A stretch of DNA of 64,000 nucleotides from Comamonas aquatica NBRC 14918 (GTDB taxonomy: Bacteria > Pseudomonadota > Gammaproteobacteria > Burkholderiales > Burkholderiaceae_C). The stretch spans positions 62,001 to 126,000 of the forward strand of contig NZ_BBJR01000001.1 of the NCBI RefSeq assembly GCF_000739875.1. Reading direction: 5' to 3'. A program made the position numbers and the translations under genes. Positions 16,162 to 26,928 of this stretch are shown piece after piece. Within the stretch, counting starts at the first letter, position 1. Each line of letters opens with the position of its first letter. The notes under the pieces are model-generated. The model did no database searches, was not told where the DNA came from, and saw only the letters and a list, made by a program, of their open reading frames with translations.

Positions 16162-17292
16162 TTATTCGTAGCCGAAGGATTTGACGCGGGCCTCGTCGTC
16201 GGCCCAGCCGGAACGCACCTTGACCCACACCTCCAGGAACACCTTGGCGTCCAGCAGCTTTTCCAGCTCCTGGCGCGCTTCGGAGGAGATGCGCTTGAGG
16301 CGCTCGCCGCCCTGGCCGATGACCATGGCCTTGTGCCCATCGCGCTCGACCACGATGGTCGCGGCAATGCGCATGAAGCGCTTGTACATCTTGCTGGGCT
16401 CTTCCTCGAACTTGTCGATGACCACGGTCGAGGTGTAGGGCAGCTCGTCGCCGGTGAAGCGGAACAGCTTCTCGCGCACGGTTTCGGAGGCCAGGAACTT
16501 CTCGCTGCGGTCGGTCAGCTCGTCCTCGCCGTAGAACCAAGGCTGCTGCGGCAGGTACTTGCTGCAGATGCCGAACAGGCGCTCGATGTCGCCCTTGTTC
16601 TTGGCCGACATGGGCACGAACTCGGCGAAGGGGTGGCGCTCCTGCATGCTCTTGAGCCAGGGCGCGATCTCATGGCGGCGGCCCACGGCGTCCAGCTTGT
16701 TGGCGATCAGCAGGGTGGGAATACCGGGCTTGAACAGGCTCAGCACCTTGGCGTCGGCCAGGGTGAAGTTGCCGGCCTCGACCACGAACAGGATCAGGTC
16801 CACGTCGCCGATCACGCCCATCACGGCCTTGTTCAGCGACTTGTTCAGCGCCGTGGAGTGCTTGGTCTGGAAACCGGGCGTGTCCACGAAGATGAACTGG
16901 GTGGCTTCCTTGGTGCGGATGCCGGTGATGCGGTGGCGCGTGGTCTGCGACTTGCGCGAGGTGATGGAGATCTTCTGCCCCACCAGCGCGTTCATCAGCG
17001 TGGACTTGCCCACGTTGGGCTTGCCAACGATGGCGATCAGGCCGCAGTGCTGTTCTTCGGGCGCATAGATGTGCACGGACACTTCGGCTTCTGCCGCCTT
17101 CTCGGCCTCGATCTCGTGGGCACGGGCCACCAGCGAGGGCGTGGCACCGGGCTTGGCCGCCGCCAGCATGGCGTCCAGTTCGGCCATGCTCTGGCCGGCC
17201 GGCGTCACGTCGGGCAGGCTTTGGGTCTCTTTTTTGCCTTTGGCGCCCTTGGCGCCTGCGGTGCTAGCTACTTTTTTCGCAGCATCGTTCAT
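16162..17292 (-). CDS. era: GTPase Era with an N-terminal extension
   Basis: Era is an essential GTPase that binds 16S rRNA and checks 30S maturation. The protein has 376 residues, about 75 more than E. coli Era. The extra residues are an N-terminal Ala/Lys/Glu-rich extension (1-68) that looks disordered. G motifs: [11 protein letters not shown] (near 85), FVDTPG (near 132), IANKLDAVG (near 195). The C-terminal KH domain contains [20 protein letters not shown]. The gene overlaps rnc by 4 nt (ATGA), the conserved rnc-era arrangement linking rRNA processing and ribosome assembly. The start at 17292 is fixed by this overlap. Confidence 0.95.
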   Translation of the reverse strand: MNDAAKKVASTAGAKGAKGKKETQSLPDVTPAGQSMAELDAMLAAAKPGATPSLVARAHEIEAEKAAEAEVSVHIYAPEEQHCGLIAIVGKPNVGKSTLMNALVGQKISITSRKSQTTRHRITGIRTKEATQFIFVDTPGFQTKHSTALNKSLNKAVMGVIGDVDLILFVVEAGNFTLADAKVLSLFKPGIPTLLIANKLDAVGRRHEIAPWLKSMQERHPFAEFVPMSAKNKGDIERLFGICSKYLPQQPWFYGEDELTDRSEKFLASETVREKLFRFTGDELPYTSTVVIDKFEEEPSKMYKRFMRIAATIVVERDGHKAMVIGQGGERLKRISSEARQELEKLLDAKVFLEVWVKVRSGWADDEARVKSFGYE

Positions 17293-17972
17293 GGGTGTTT
17301 CGCTTTCAAAATTTCCAGCATGGCGGCCGCAGCGGCCTGCTCGCCGGCGCGGCGCGAGCCGCCTTGGCCCCGCGCGCCCAGGCGCAGTTCGGGAATCACG
17401 CATTCCACCTCAAAGGTCTGCTTGTGCGCAGCGCCTGTGATCTGGGACACACTGTATTGCGGCAGCTGCATGCGCCGCCCTTGCAGCCACTCCTGCAACG
17501 CGGTCTTGGGGTCCTTCTCGGCCGCGCGCATGTGGGGGTTGATCTCCACGCCCTCAAACAGGCGGTGCACCACCTGCTCGCCGGCGGCGTAGCCGGCATC
17601 CAGGTACACCGCGCCCAGGATGGCTTCCACGGCATCGGCCAGGATGGAGGGGCGCGCCTTGCCGCCGGACTTGGATTCGCCCTCGCCCAGGCGCAGCAGC
17701 TCGGGCAGGCCCAGCTGCAAGGCGATCTGGTGGAGCGTGCCTTCCTTGACGAGGTTGGAGCGCACGCGCGAGAGATCGCCCTCGGGCAGATCGTTCAGGC
17801 GCTGGTACAGCAGACTGGAGATGGCCAGGCTCAACACCGAGTCGCCCAAGAATTCCAGCCGTTCATTGTTATCTGCCGAAAAGCTGCGGTGCGTCAGTGC
17901 GCGCTGCAGCAAGGCAGGGTTTTGGAAAGAATGCTGCAGCTGGCGCTGCAGGTCGTGCAGGGTGATTGGCAC
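17289..17972 (-). CDS. rnc: Ribonuclease III
   Basis: RNase III cuts double-stranded RNA, including the 30S rRNA precursor. The 227-residue protein has the RNase III signature [14 protein letters not shown] near 37 with the catalytic acidic residues, the second acidic cluster [18 protein letters not shown] near 113, and a C-terminal dsRNA-binding domain ([20 protein letters not shown] to [12 protein letters not shown]). Its stop overlaps the era start, and its start abuts the stop of the DUF4845 gene. The order lepA-lepB-DUF4845-rnc-era is classic for beta-proteobacteria. Confidence 0.96.
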   Translation of the reverse strand: MPITLHDLQRQLQHSFQNPALLQRALTHRSFSADNNERLEFLGDSVLSLAISSLLYQRLNDLPEGDLSRVRSNLVKEGTLHQIALQLGLPELLRLGEGESKSGGKARPSILADAVEAILGAVYLDAGYAAGEQVVHRLFEGVEINPHMRAAEKDPKTALQEWLQGRRMQLPQYSVSQITGAAHKQTFEVECVIPELRLGARGQGGSRRAGEQAAAAAMLEILKAKHP

Positions 17973-18329
17973 CTATTTGGTCTGGTAAGAAAAACGGTAA
18001 ACAAGGTAGGCCGGGCCTACCAGCGGGATGTCGCGCTCGTACTCGAAGCCCACCACCACGCGCTCATTGACTTTGCTGACGTCCAGGTCCTGACCACGCA
18101 GGCTCTTGATGTCGTCGATCTGCGCAGCCCGGTCGAAGATGTTGCGGACTTCGGGCACGGTGGTGCCTTCTCTGGCGGCCTTCTGGGATGCTTTCTTGGC
18201 GGCTTGGTATTCCAGCCACATGGGCAGCGATTGTCCGCCAATCGCAAAAACCGCGACGGCCAGCACAGCAATCAGCACAAATCCGATGAAGGACAGCCCC
18301 TTCTGGCTGTGACGTGGTGCACTACGCAT
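17973..18329 (-). CDS. DUF4845 pilin-like inner-membrane protein
   Basis: The family function is not established. The 118-residue protein starts MRSAPRHSQKGLSFIGFVLI: a short basic cytoplasmic head with a KG-L-S/F sequence, then a single hydrophobic helix (14-33). This resembles a type IV pilin or pseudopilin N-terminus but lacks the usual +5 Glu. The soluble part (35-118) is mixed alpha/beta (QKAAREGTTVPEVRNIFDRA; VVVGFEYERDIPLVG). It lies between lepB and rnc, as in related species. Start at 18329, where the family begins; a longer frame to 18371 adds unrelated residues. Confidence 0.88.
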   Translation of the reverse strand: MRSAPRHSQKGLSFIGFVLIAVLAVAVFAIGGQSLPMWLEYQAAKKASQKAAREGTTVPEVRNIFDRAAQIDDIKSLRGQDLDVSKVNERVVVGFEYERDIPLVGPAYLVYRFSYQTK

Positions 18330-18398
18330 GATCCCCCCTCCTCTAGTGAAAGTGGCCGCATCAGCGGCCACAGAATCTTTGGATGACGCCCCGGGCGT

Positions 18399-19373
18399 TC
18401 AGTTGAAACTGCCGATGCGTTTGAGATTACCGAAATTCATCCAAACGAAAAAGGCCTTTCCGACAATGTTCTCGTCCGGCACAAAGCCCCAGTAGCGCGA
18501 ATCCAGCGAATTGTCGCGGTTGTCGCCCATGGTGAAGTAGTGGCCTTCGGGCACCTTGCAGGTCACGCCTTCGACGGTGTAGGTGCAGTTCTCACGGAAA
18601 GGGAACTCGCTGGCGCCCTGGACAAAGGCTGGCATGCCCTTGGTGTTCAGCAGCCGGTGCGGCTTGTCGCCCAGTTGCTCCTCGAACTGCGCGAAGTAGC
18701 GCATGGCATCGGTGTCGAAGAAGTCGGGCAGGTCCTTGGTCGGCACTTCCTGGCCGTTGATGGTGAGGCGCTTGTTCAGGTAGGCCACGGTGTCCCCGGG
18801 CACCCCCACCACGCGCTTGATGTAGTCCAGCGTGGGCTGCGGGGGATAGCGGAACACCATCACATCGCCGCGCTGCGGGGCGTTGCCCTGCGTCACCTTG
18901 GTGTTGAGCACGGGCAGGCGGACGCCATAGGTGTACTTGTTCACCAGGATCAGGTCGCCCACCAGCAGGGTGGGGATCATGGAGCCGGATGGAATCTTGA
19001 ACGGCTCGAACAGGAACGAACGCAGCACGAAGACCACGAACAGCACGGGGAACAGGCCGGCCGTCCAGTCCAGCCACCAGGGCTGCTTGAGGATGCGGGT
19101 CTCGCCCTCCGTGGTGTCGACCATGTCATGGCGTAGGCCTTGGCGCTCCAACTCGGCACGGCGCGCGGCGGCCTCGGCATTCAGGCGCTCGGCCTCCTTC
19201 TTGCGCTGGGGCCAGAAGTAAAAGCGCTCGGCCAGCCAGTACAGGCCGGTGATGAAGGTGGCCAGGAACATCAGCAAGGCGAAGTTGCCTTCGATGGCAC
19301 CGGTGTACCAGGCACCGATGTAGCCCACAAAAGCGGCCAGGATGACCGCGGTGATCCACTGCATGGCTTGCAT
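18399..19373 (-). CDS. lepB: Signal peptidase I
   Basis: LepB removes signal peptides from secreted proteins at the outer face of the inner membrane. The 324-residue protein has two N-terminal membrane segments (about 5-25 and 31-48), a charged cytoplasmic loop, and a third segment (about 104-120) leading into the catalytic domain. Catalytic Ser131 lies in KIPSGSMIPTL and the general-base lysine is Lys186 in DYIKRVVGVPGD. The family signature GDNRDNSLDSRYWG is near 290. It lies 11 nt after lepA, the standard lepA-lepB operon. Confidence 0.97.
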   Translation of the reverse strand: MQAMQWITAVILAAFVGYIGAWYTGAIEGNFALLMFLATFITGLYWLAERFYFWPQRKKEAERLNAEAAARRAELERQGLRHDMVDTTEGETRILKQPWWLDWTAGLFPVLFVVFVLRSFLFEPFKIPSGSMIPTLLVGDLILVNKYTYGVRLPVLNTKVTQGNAPQRGDVMVFRYPPQPTLDYIKRVVGVPGDTVAYLNKRLTINGQEVPTKDLPDFFDTDAMRYFAQFEEQLGDKPHRLLNTKGMPAFVQGASEFPFRENCTYTVEGVTCKVPEGHYFTMGDNRDNSLDSRYWGFVPDENIVGKAFFVWMNFGNLKRIGSFN

Positions 19374-19384
19374 GAGTTTCCTTG

Positions 19385-21193
<1,809 letters not shown>

Positions 21194-21240
21194 CAACGAT
21201 AAGCGTCTGTAAATAAAGGGGAAAGCGGGCTCTTGGCAAG

Positions 21241-21272
21241 AAAAAAGGGCGCGTCTTCAAGCGACGCGCCCT
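21241..21272 (-). terminator. Strong intrinsic terminator upstream of lepA
   Basis: On the minus strand GGGCGCGTC, a 7-nt loop and GACGCGCCC form a perfect 9-bp stem, followed by CTTTTTTCTT via six A residues on the plus strand. It lies between mucD (stop 21611) and lepA (start 21193), about 340 nt past the mucD stop, so it ends mucD transcription or another RNA made in this gap. Confidence 0.75.
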
Positions 21273-21610
21273 GAACCAACAATCTCTGGCAACTGCGATT
21301 GGTTGGATGGCCGATTGTAGGCAAAACTGCCCAAAATCCAAGCATCCATTTCCGATGGCTGGGGCATAGCTGGATGCCTCAAAACCACTTATCTACAATT
21401 TATCCACAGCTCCGTTGATCACTCACAGGCGGGGAACCGGGCCCTTGTCTGCTTTCCGTTCACAGCAAGTGCTCGCTCGTGCATGGCCTGTAGCCGCGCT
21501 CATTACTCGGGCATTCTACCCAAGGCCCCGGGTAAAACCCGGGAGGCCCTCAGTAGGTCAGTCCTACACAAGGAATAGCCTCCCCTGTACAGGACCGACA
21601 GGGCAGCGCT
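21273..21610. other. Non-coding stretch between mucD and lepA
   Basis: No protein-like frame is present. The gap contains a GC-rich hairpin (GGCCCCGGGT, AAAA, ACCCGGG, near 21523-21547), a small stem GCATCCA/TGGATGC (21343-21377), and two DnaA-box-like 9-mers listed separately. A small RNA or the lepA promoter may lie here; I cannot define either. Confidence 0.45.
21389..21408 (+). promoter_or_regulatory. Paired DnaA-box-like sites
   Basis: TTATCTACA (21389-21397, one mismatch) and TTATCCACA (21400-21408, perfect consensus) lie in tandem, 2 nt apart and on the same strand. Two adjacent boxes are unlikely in 66% GC DNA. They could be a DnaA regulatory or titration site. There is no dnaA, dnaN or gidA gene nearby, so an origin is not claimed. 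Confidence 0.4.
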
Positions 21611-23125
21611 TTACTTGCCGTTGGGACGAATGAGAACGTACTGGGTCCACTCGCCACGGCGCACCAGCAGGCTCAGGGGCTTGCTCTTGTCCACCTTGGC
21701 CAGCACGGCCTCGAAGGCCTTGACGTTGCTCACTTCGCTGTTGGCGATCGCCAGCACCACATCGCCCTCGCGCAGGCCCGCACGGGCGGCCGCATCTGCG
21801 GCCGAGACGATGCGCACCCCGCCCTTGATGGCCAGCGACTTCTTCTGCGCCTCGGTCAGGTCGGCCACCACCAGGCCAATCTGCTTGGCCGTGGCCGTGG
21901 CCGTGGCCCCGGGGGAGGACTTGCCTTCGGCACGCGCCACCTGGGCCTCGTCCGGTTCCACCTCGGCCACGGTGATCGTCAGATCGCGCATCTGCCCGCG
22001 GCGGAACACGCTGATGCTGCTCTTGGTGCCAGGCTTGGTGTTGCCCACCAGGCGTGGCAGATCGGCGACCTTGTCGATGGACTTGCCATCGTATTTCACG
22101 ATGATGTCGCCGGCCTCGATGCCGGCCTTGGCCGCAGGCGAATCCGGCTCCACCGCCGACACCAGGGCGCCGCGCGCCGTGCCCAGGCCGATCGACTCGG
22201 CCACATCCTTGGTCACCTGGCCGATCTGCACGCCGATGCGCCCACGCGTGACCTTGCCGGTGGCGCGCAGCTGATCGCTGACCCGCACCGCCTCATCGAT
22301 CGGGATGGCGAACGAAATGCCCATGAAGCCGCCGGAACGCGAGTAGATCTGGCTGTTGATGCCCACCACCTCGCCGCGCATGTTCAGCAGGGGACCGCCC
22401 GAGTTGCCGGGGTTGATGGCCACGTCGGTCTGGATGAAGGGCAGGTAGTCGCCGGTGTCGCGCTGCTTGGCCGAGACGATGCCGGCCGTCACCGAGTTCT
22501 CCAGGCCGAAGGGCGAGCCGATCGCCATCACCCATTCGCCGACCTTCAGGCGGCCGACGTCGCCAATCTTCACCGCGGGCAGGCCCTTGGCGTCGATCTT
22601 GACCACGGCCACGTCGGTGCGCTTGTCCGAGCCAATGATCTTGGCCTTGAACTCGCGCTTGTCGGTCAGCGTCACGATCACCTCGCTGGCGCCTTCGACC
22701 ACGTGGGCATTCGTCATCACGTAGCCGTCAGGGCTGAGGATGAAGCCGGAGCCCACACCGCTGGGGCGCTCCTCGCCCTCGTCGGCATTGCCCCCGGGCG
22801 TGCCCTGGCGGGGCACGTTCGGCACAGGCAGGCCGAAGCGGCGGAAGAACTCGAGCATGTCCTCGTCCATGCCGCTCATCGAGGGCTGGGTGGAGATTTT
22901 TTCCGTGGTGCGGATATTGACCACGGCGGGGCCGACGGCGTCGACCAGTTGCGTGAAGTCGGGCAGGCCCGTCACCAGCGGCGCGGTGGCCGGCGCGGTC
23001 TGCGCGTGGGCCGGTGCGATCAGCTGGTGGTCCGAAGCGCCCCACCACGCACCGGTGGCGGCACCCGCAGCAATCGCCAGGGACAGCACCGCGGCATGGA
23101 TGGGCTTGGGTTGCATAGAAGGCAT
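21611..23125 (-). CDS. mucD: Periplasmic serine protease/chaperone, DegP/MucD family
   Basis: This enzyme degrades or refolds misfolded envelope proteins. The 504-residue protein has a signal peptide ending near residue 41 (IAPAHAQ), a trypsin-like domain with the triad His in MTNAHVV, Asp in RTDVAVVKID and Ser in NPGNSGGPLL, and two PDZ domains (about 285-375 and 405-500). The start at 23125 has AAAGG 9 nt upstream; other Met codons at 23134 and 23149 are poorly placed. A near-consensus sigma-E promoter lies 50 nt upstream. It follows rseA but is separated from it by a terminator. Confidence 0.95.
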   Translation of the reverse strand: MPSMQPKPIHAAVLSLAIAAGAATGAWWGASDHQLIAPAHAQTAPATAPLVTGLPDFTQLVDAVGPAVVNIRTTEKISTQPSMSGMDEDMLEFFRRFGLPVPNVPRQGTPGGNADEGEERPSGVGSGFILSPDGYVMTNAHVVEGASEVIVTLTDKREFKAKIIGSDKRTDVAVVKIDAKGLPAVKIGDVGRLKVGEWVMAIGSPFGLENSVTAGIVSAKQRDTGDYLPFIQTDVAINPGNSGGPLLNMRGEVVGINSQIYSRSGGFMGISFAIPIDEAVRVSDQLRATGKVTRGRIGVQIGQVTKDVAESIGLGTARGALVSAVEPDSPAAKAGIEAGDIIVKYDGKSIDKVADLPRLVGNTKPGTKSSISVFRRGQMRDLTITVAEVEPDEAQVARAEGKSSPGATATATAKQIGLVVADLTEAQKKSLAIKGGVRIVSAADAAARAGLREGDVVLAIANSEVSNVKAFEAVLAKVDKSKPLSLLVRRGEWTQYVLIRPNGK

Positions 23126-23175
23126 TGTGGTCATCCTTTCCAAAATCACAGCCTGCGCAGCGCGCAGTTACATCC

Positions 23176-23203
23176 TCAGAAAACCGCCACGCGATTTGGT
23201 TCC
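23176..23203 (-). promoter_or_regulatory. Candidate sigma-E promoter of mucD
   Basis: On the minus strand GGAACCA (-35), a 16-nt spacer and TCTGA (-10) match the RpoE consensus GGAACTT-N16-TCTRA in five of seven -35 positions and in full at -10. Transcription would start about 45 nt before mucD. The sigma factor itself is encoded 0.9 kb upstream. Confidence 0.7.
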
Positions 23204-23256
23204 CGCATCCTGCGGTTTTTGCACGTGACAGTGGTGCCTGCAAGGCAAGGTGTACA

Positions 23257-23288
23257 GCAAAAAAAAGAGCGCATTGCGTGCGCTCTTT
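23257..23288 (-). terminator. Intrinsic terminator after rseA
   Basis: On the minus strand AAGAGCGCA and TGCGCTCTT arms surround a short loop and are followed by eight T residues. It closes the rpoE-rseA transcript about 95 nt past the rseA stop and separates it from mucD. Confidence 0.85.
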
Positions 23289-23381
23289 CTTGATTTCATG
23301 GTGTTTTACCGCTGAAACGCTTGATATTCAAGCGCAACCAGCTCACTTTTTTGTCAGCCAGACGCTCAAATCGACCAACGG

Positions 23382-23999
23382 TCACTGGTTAGCGGCCTGC
23401 GTGCTGCGCGCCGCAAAGCTGGCGTTGCGCAGGAAATCGGCGGGCACCTGCAGGGCTGCACGGTACTGCTGGTGACTGGCCATCAGGGCGTCCAGGCGCG
23501 GATCGCGCAGCACTTCGCCGTTCTCGGTAGCCACCACCACAGGCGCAGCGCCCAATCCATTGCTGGCCAGCTGGGCCCCCTGGCCGCCGGCCGGGGTGGT
23601 GCTCACCAGGTTCCAGCCCAGTGCCGCCACGGCGGCGACGGTGGCAAAACTGGCCGCCACCTTCCAGCGGAAGACCGAGGTGTTGGCCGCCGGGTCGCGC
23701 AGAGCCACCACCGGGGTCTGCTGCGCCAGGCCGGCTGTGACCTGCTCCAGCTGCGCGGGCTGCAGGCGCAGCGCCGGCTCGGCCGCCAGCTGCTGGCGCA
23801 AGCCGGACAGCAGGTCGTGCTGGCTGTGGTGCGCCAGGTCGGGCGAGCGCAGCACATCGCCGACCAGGTGGTACAGCTCCCAGCTTGCGCAGCCGTCGGC
23901 ACTTTCCGCGCACGCCAAGGCCTGCTCCAGCTCATCGCCGTGGAGCTCGCCGTCCACCAGGGCGGACAGCAACTCCTTGTTCATCTCTTGTTCCATCAT
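23382..23999 (-). CDS. rseA: Anti-sigma-E factor RseA/MucA family
   Basis: RseA holds sigma-E at the inner membrane until proteolysis frees it under envelope stress. The 205-residue protein has the N-terminal sigma-binding domain (NKELLSALVDGELHGDELEQ; WELYHLVGDVLRSPDL), a single transmembrane helix at about 112-130 (VAASFATVAAVAALGWNLV), and a short periplasmic part of about 75 residues. AGGTGA precedes the paired ATG codons at 23999 and 23996. It follows rpoE by 41 nt. No rseB gene follows, unlike related operons that I recall. Confidence 0.92.
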   Translation of the reverse strand: MMEQEMNKELLSALVDGELHGDELEQALACAESADGCASWELYHLVGDVLRSPDLAHHSQHDLLSGLRQQLAAEPALRLQPAQLEQVTAGLAQQTPVVALRDPAANTSVFRWKVAASFATVAAVAALGWNLVSTTPAGGQGAQLASNGLGAAPVVVATENGEVLRDPRLDALMASHQQYRAALQVPADFLRNASFAARSTQAANQ

Positions 24000-24040
24000 G
24001 GGTTCACCTGCTCACTGGCTTTTGACCGATGTCGCTTCCA

Positions 24041-24670
24041 TCACCATCGCTTGCCCCCCTGCCGCTCCAGCAAGGGTTTGACACGTGCCGAGATGGCCTC
24101 GCGGGCCCGGAAGATGCGCGAACGCACCGTGCCGATGGGACAGTTCATGGCAGCCGCAATCTCTTCGTAGCTCAGGCCCTCGATTTCGCGCAGCGTCACA
24201 GCTTGGCGCAAATCTTCAGGCAGCGCTTCCATGGCCGCATTCACCGCGGCGGCAATCTCTTGCGCAGCCAAGACGGTCTCAGGCGTCTCGTCGGTGGTTG
24301 GTTCATGGCGAGGGCGGAAAGTTTCATCCTCGTCGTCGGAAATGTGTAACGCACTCTCCAGCACCACCGGGTCGCGCCGCATATCCACCAGGGCCTTCTT
24401 GGCCGTGTTGACGGCAATCCGGTACAGCCAGGTGTAGAACTGCGCTTCGCCGCGAAACTGGTGCAAGGCACGGTAGGCACGCAAAAAGGTTTCCTGCGCG
24501 ATGTCCTGCACCAGATCCGGGTCGCGCACCATGCGCGCAATCAGGCGCTCGATGCGCCGCTGGTACTTGATCACCAACAGCTCGTAGGCGCGCTGATCGC
24601 CGGCGACGGTGCGCTCGACCAGTTGCAGATCGCTGTCAGAGGAAGAAGAAGGCGCAGAGGCAGATGTCAT
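24041..24670 (-). CDS. rpoE: RNA polymerase sigma factor RpoE (sigma-E, ECF family)
   Basis: This extracytoplasmic-function sigma factor directs polymerase to envelope-stress promoters. The 209-residue protein has region 2 (AYELLVIKYQRRIERLIARM; DLVQDIAQETFLRAYRAL) and region 4 (ALPEDLRQAVTLREIEGLSY; EEIAAAMNCPIGTVRSRIFR). A Ser-rich stretch opens the protein. The start at 24670 (MTSASAPSSSS) is the first codon with protein-like sequence; a longer frame upstream is a shadow of the YgfX-like gene. It is followed by rseA, the usual pair, with mucD beyond. Its target site is seen upstream of mucD. Confidence 0.96.
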   Translation of the reverse strand: MTSASAPSSSSDSDLQLVERTVAGDQRAYELLVIKYQRRIERLIARMVRDPDLVQDIAQETFLRAYRALHQFRGEAQFYTWLYRIAVNTAKKALVDMRRDPVVLESALHISDDEDETFRPRHEPTTDETPETVLAAQEIAAAVNAAMEALPEDLRQAVTLREIEGLSYEEIAAAMNCPIGTVRSRIFRAREAISARVKPLLERQGGKRW

Positions 24671-24747
24671 GAATGCGAAGTCTCGCGAGAACGCCTGGCC
24701 GCAGTGCTGCATCCGGCGCCCTCCCGGGCTGGGAGCGTCGGCACATC

Positions 24748-25197
24748 TTACGGAGGACGGGCTGGTGAATATACCGCACGCCGCACATCGTCCCAGGCAT
24801 GCGGCGCCCAATCTCTCTGCAGCCAAAAGCGCTGGCCCCGCTGCGCGCTGCCGGGCCAGCGCAGCAACAGCAGCGACTGCCCGTCCAGCACCACCTGCAC
24901 GCTCCCCGCCAGCACGGACGACGCCCCGGGCCCCTGCCAGGTCCAGACACGGCCATCCCACTGCAGCACCCCCACCGGCATCGCACGCCAGGCCTGCCAG
25001 CCCCATACGGCACAGCCACCCCAGATGGCCACCGCCCCCGCCATGCGCAGCCATTGCCAGCGGCCATGGCCTGCACCCTCGACAGCCCACAGGGCCAGAA
25101 GCACGGCCTCCAGGATCAGCACCGCCCACAGGCCGTTGCGCAACAGCGGCGCAGCGCGCAAGGGGTAGGTGACGGCAGGACTGTGGCGCTCTGACAT
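24748..25197 (-). CDS. YgfX/CptA-like inner-membrane protein
   Basis: This 149-residue protein has two adjacent N-terminal membrane helices (about 20-38 and 47-64) followed by a soluble beta-rich tail. The tail contains WDGRVWTWQG, LLLLRWPG and RFWLQRDWAPHAWDDVRRA. The last segment resembles the YgfX ending in which a hydrophobic strand precedes acidic and W-D-RR residues. The YgfX assignment rests on architecture and this tail only. YgfX proteins are small membrane proteins of uncertain function in many bacteria. It lies between fabF, whose terminator precedes it, and rpoE, 77 nt downstream, and may be cotranscribed with rpoE. The start at 25197 is chosen over 25215. Confidence 0.65.
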   Translation of the reverse strand: MSERHSPAVTYPLRAAPLLRNGLWAVLILEAVLLALWAVEGAGHGRWQWLRMAGAVAIWGGCAVWGWQAWRAMPVGVLQWDGRVWTWQGPGASSVLAGSVQVVLDGQSLLLLRWPGSAQRGQRFWLQRDWAPHAWDDVRRAVYSPARPP

Positions 25198-25215
25198 GGC
25201 GGGCTCGCTAGCCAA

Positions 25216-25251
25216 GAAAAAACCCGCGGCTTGGCAGGCAAGCAGCGGGTT
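25216..25251 (-). terminator. Intrinsic terminator of the fab cluster after fabF
   Basis: On the minus strand AACCCGC-T-GCTTG pairs with CAAGC-C-GCGGGTT around CCTGC and is followed by TTTT. It lies 46 nt past the fabF stop. Confidence 0.85.
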
Positions 25252-25296
25252 GTAGGGAGGTCACAGAAGGCATGCGTGCCCTTGTGCCGTCGGGGT

Positions 25297-26541
25297 TCAG
25301 ATGCGCTTGAAGATCAGCGAACCGTTGGTGCCGCCGAAACCGAAGTTGTTCTTCAGCGCGACATCGATCTTGGCGTCCCGCGCCACATTCGCGCAGTAGT
25401 CCAGATCACAGTCGGGGTCCTGGTTCAGCAGGTTGATGGTCGGCGGAATCTTCTGGTCATGGAGGGCCATCACCGTGAACACGCTTTCCACGCCACCGGC
25501 ACCACCCAGCAGGTGGCCGGTCATGGACTTGGTGGAGCTGACCACGGTCTTGTAAGCGGCATCGCCCAGCGCAGCCTTGATGGCGTTGCTCTCGTTCTTG
25601 TCGCCCAAGGGGGTCGAGGTACCGTGCGCGTTCAGATAGTTGATCTGGTCCGGGTTCACACCGGCATTGCGCATGGCATTGATCATGGCGCGGCGGGGGC
25701 CGTCCATGTTGGGCGCTGTCATGTGGCCAGCATCGGCACTCATGCCGTAGCCACCCAGTTCGGCGTAGATCTTGGCACCACGTGCCTTGGCGTGCTCGTA
25801 CTCTTCCAGCACCAGCACACCTGCGCCTTCGCCCAGCACGAAACCATCGCGATCACGGTCCCAGGGGCGCGAGGCAGCCTGGGGATTGTCGTTGCGTGTG
25901 GAAAGGGCGCGCATGGACGCGAAGCCACCGATGCCCAGGGGGGACACAGTCGACTCAGCGCCACCGGCGACGACGATGTCGGCGTCGCCGTATTCAATCA
26001 TGCGCCCGGCTTCGCCGATGCAGTGCAGGCCGGTGGTACAGGCTGTCACCACCGACAGGTTCGGCCCCTTGAAGCCGAAGCGCATGGATACGTGACCGGC
26101 CACCATGTTGATGATGGAGGCAGGCACGAAAAATGGGGTGATGCGGCGGGGACCGCGATTGGACAGTTCGATCTGGGTGTTCTCGATCAGGGGCAAGCCC
26201 CCGATACCGGACCCGATCACGCAACCGATGCGGGTAGAAAGATCATCGGACAAGGCCTCGCCCGTGGGCAGACCTGCATCCCTGACCGCTTGCTCCGCTG
26301 CCGCAATGCCAAAGTGAATGAAGGTGTCCATGGTGCGCGCATCCTTGGCGCTCATGTACTCCTCCACGTTGAATCCCTTGACCTCGCCTGCAATCTGGCA
26401 GGAGAAGTTCGAGGCATCAAACTTGGTGATGCGGTCAATGCCGGACTTGCCGGCCAAAAGATTGGCCCAGGCATCGGCCACCGTGTTACCCACGGGGCTG
26501 ATACATCCCAGGCCGGTCACGACAACGCGACGACGGCTCAT
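25297..26541 (-). CDS. fabF: Beta-ketoacyl-ACP synthase II
   Basis: FabF elongates acyl-ACP by Claisen condensation with malonyl-ACP. The 414-residue thiolase-fold protein has nucleophile Cys168 in [10 protein letters not shown], His in [13 protein letters not shown] near 305 and His in [15 protein letters not shown] near 342. KS motifs [20 protein letters not shown] and [14 protein letters not shown] are intact. It is the last gene of the plsX-fabH-fabD-fabG-acpP-fabF run and lies 42 nt after acpP. Length and order are standard. Confidence 0.97.
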   Translation of the reverse strand: MSRRRVVVTGLGCISPVGNTVADAWANLLAGKSGIDRITKFDASNFSCQIAGEVKGFNVEEYMSAKDARTMDTFIHFGIAAAEQAVRDAGLPTGEALSDDLSTRIGCVIGSGIGGLPLIENTQIELSNRGPRRITPFFVPASIINMVAGHVSMRFGFKGPNLSVVTACTTGLHCIGEAGRMIEYGDADIVVAGGAESTVSPLGIGGFASMRALSTRNDNPQAASRPWDRDRDGFVLGEGAGVLVLEEYEHAKARGAKIYAELGGYGMSADAGHMTAPNMDGPRRAMINAMRNAGVNPDQINYLNAHGTSTPLGDKNESNAIKAALGDAAYKTVVSSTKSMTGHLLGGAGGVESVFTVMALHDQKIPPTINLLNQDPDCDLDYCANVARDAKIDVALKNNFGFGGTNGSLIFKRI

Positions 26542-26583
26542 GCGTTCAAACCTTATTCTTATCGCTCGGTGCGTAAAGACCTA

Positions 26584-26859
<276 letters not shown>

Positions 26860-26928
26860 CTAGCCGCTTCGAGGAACTTGCCTCTGTTCGGCCTGCCGTC
26901 GCGAGGAAACGGCTTAACTTTCGTTAAT

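Noticed and set aside
21273-21610. 6S or other named small RNA
   Set aside because: Hairpins exist, but I cannot match the region to a known RNA structure, and the sequence alone does not define ends.
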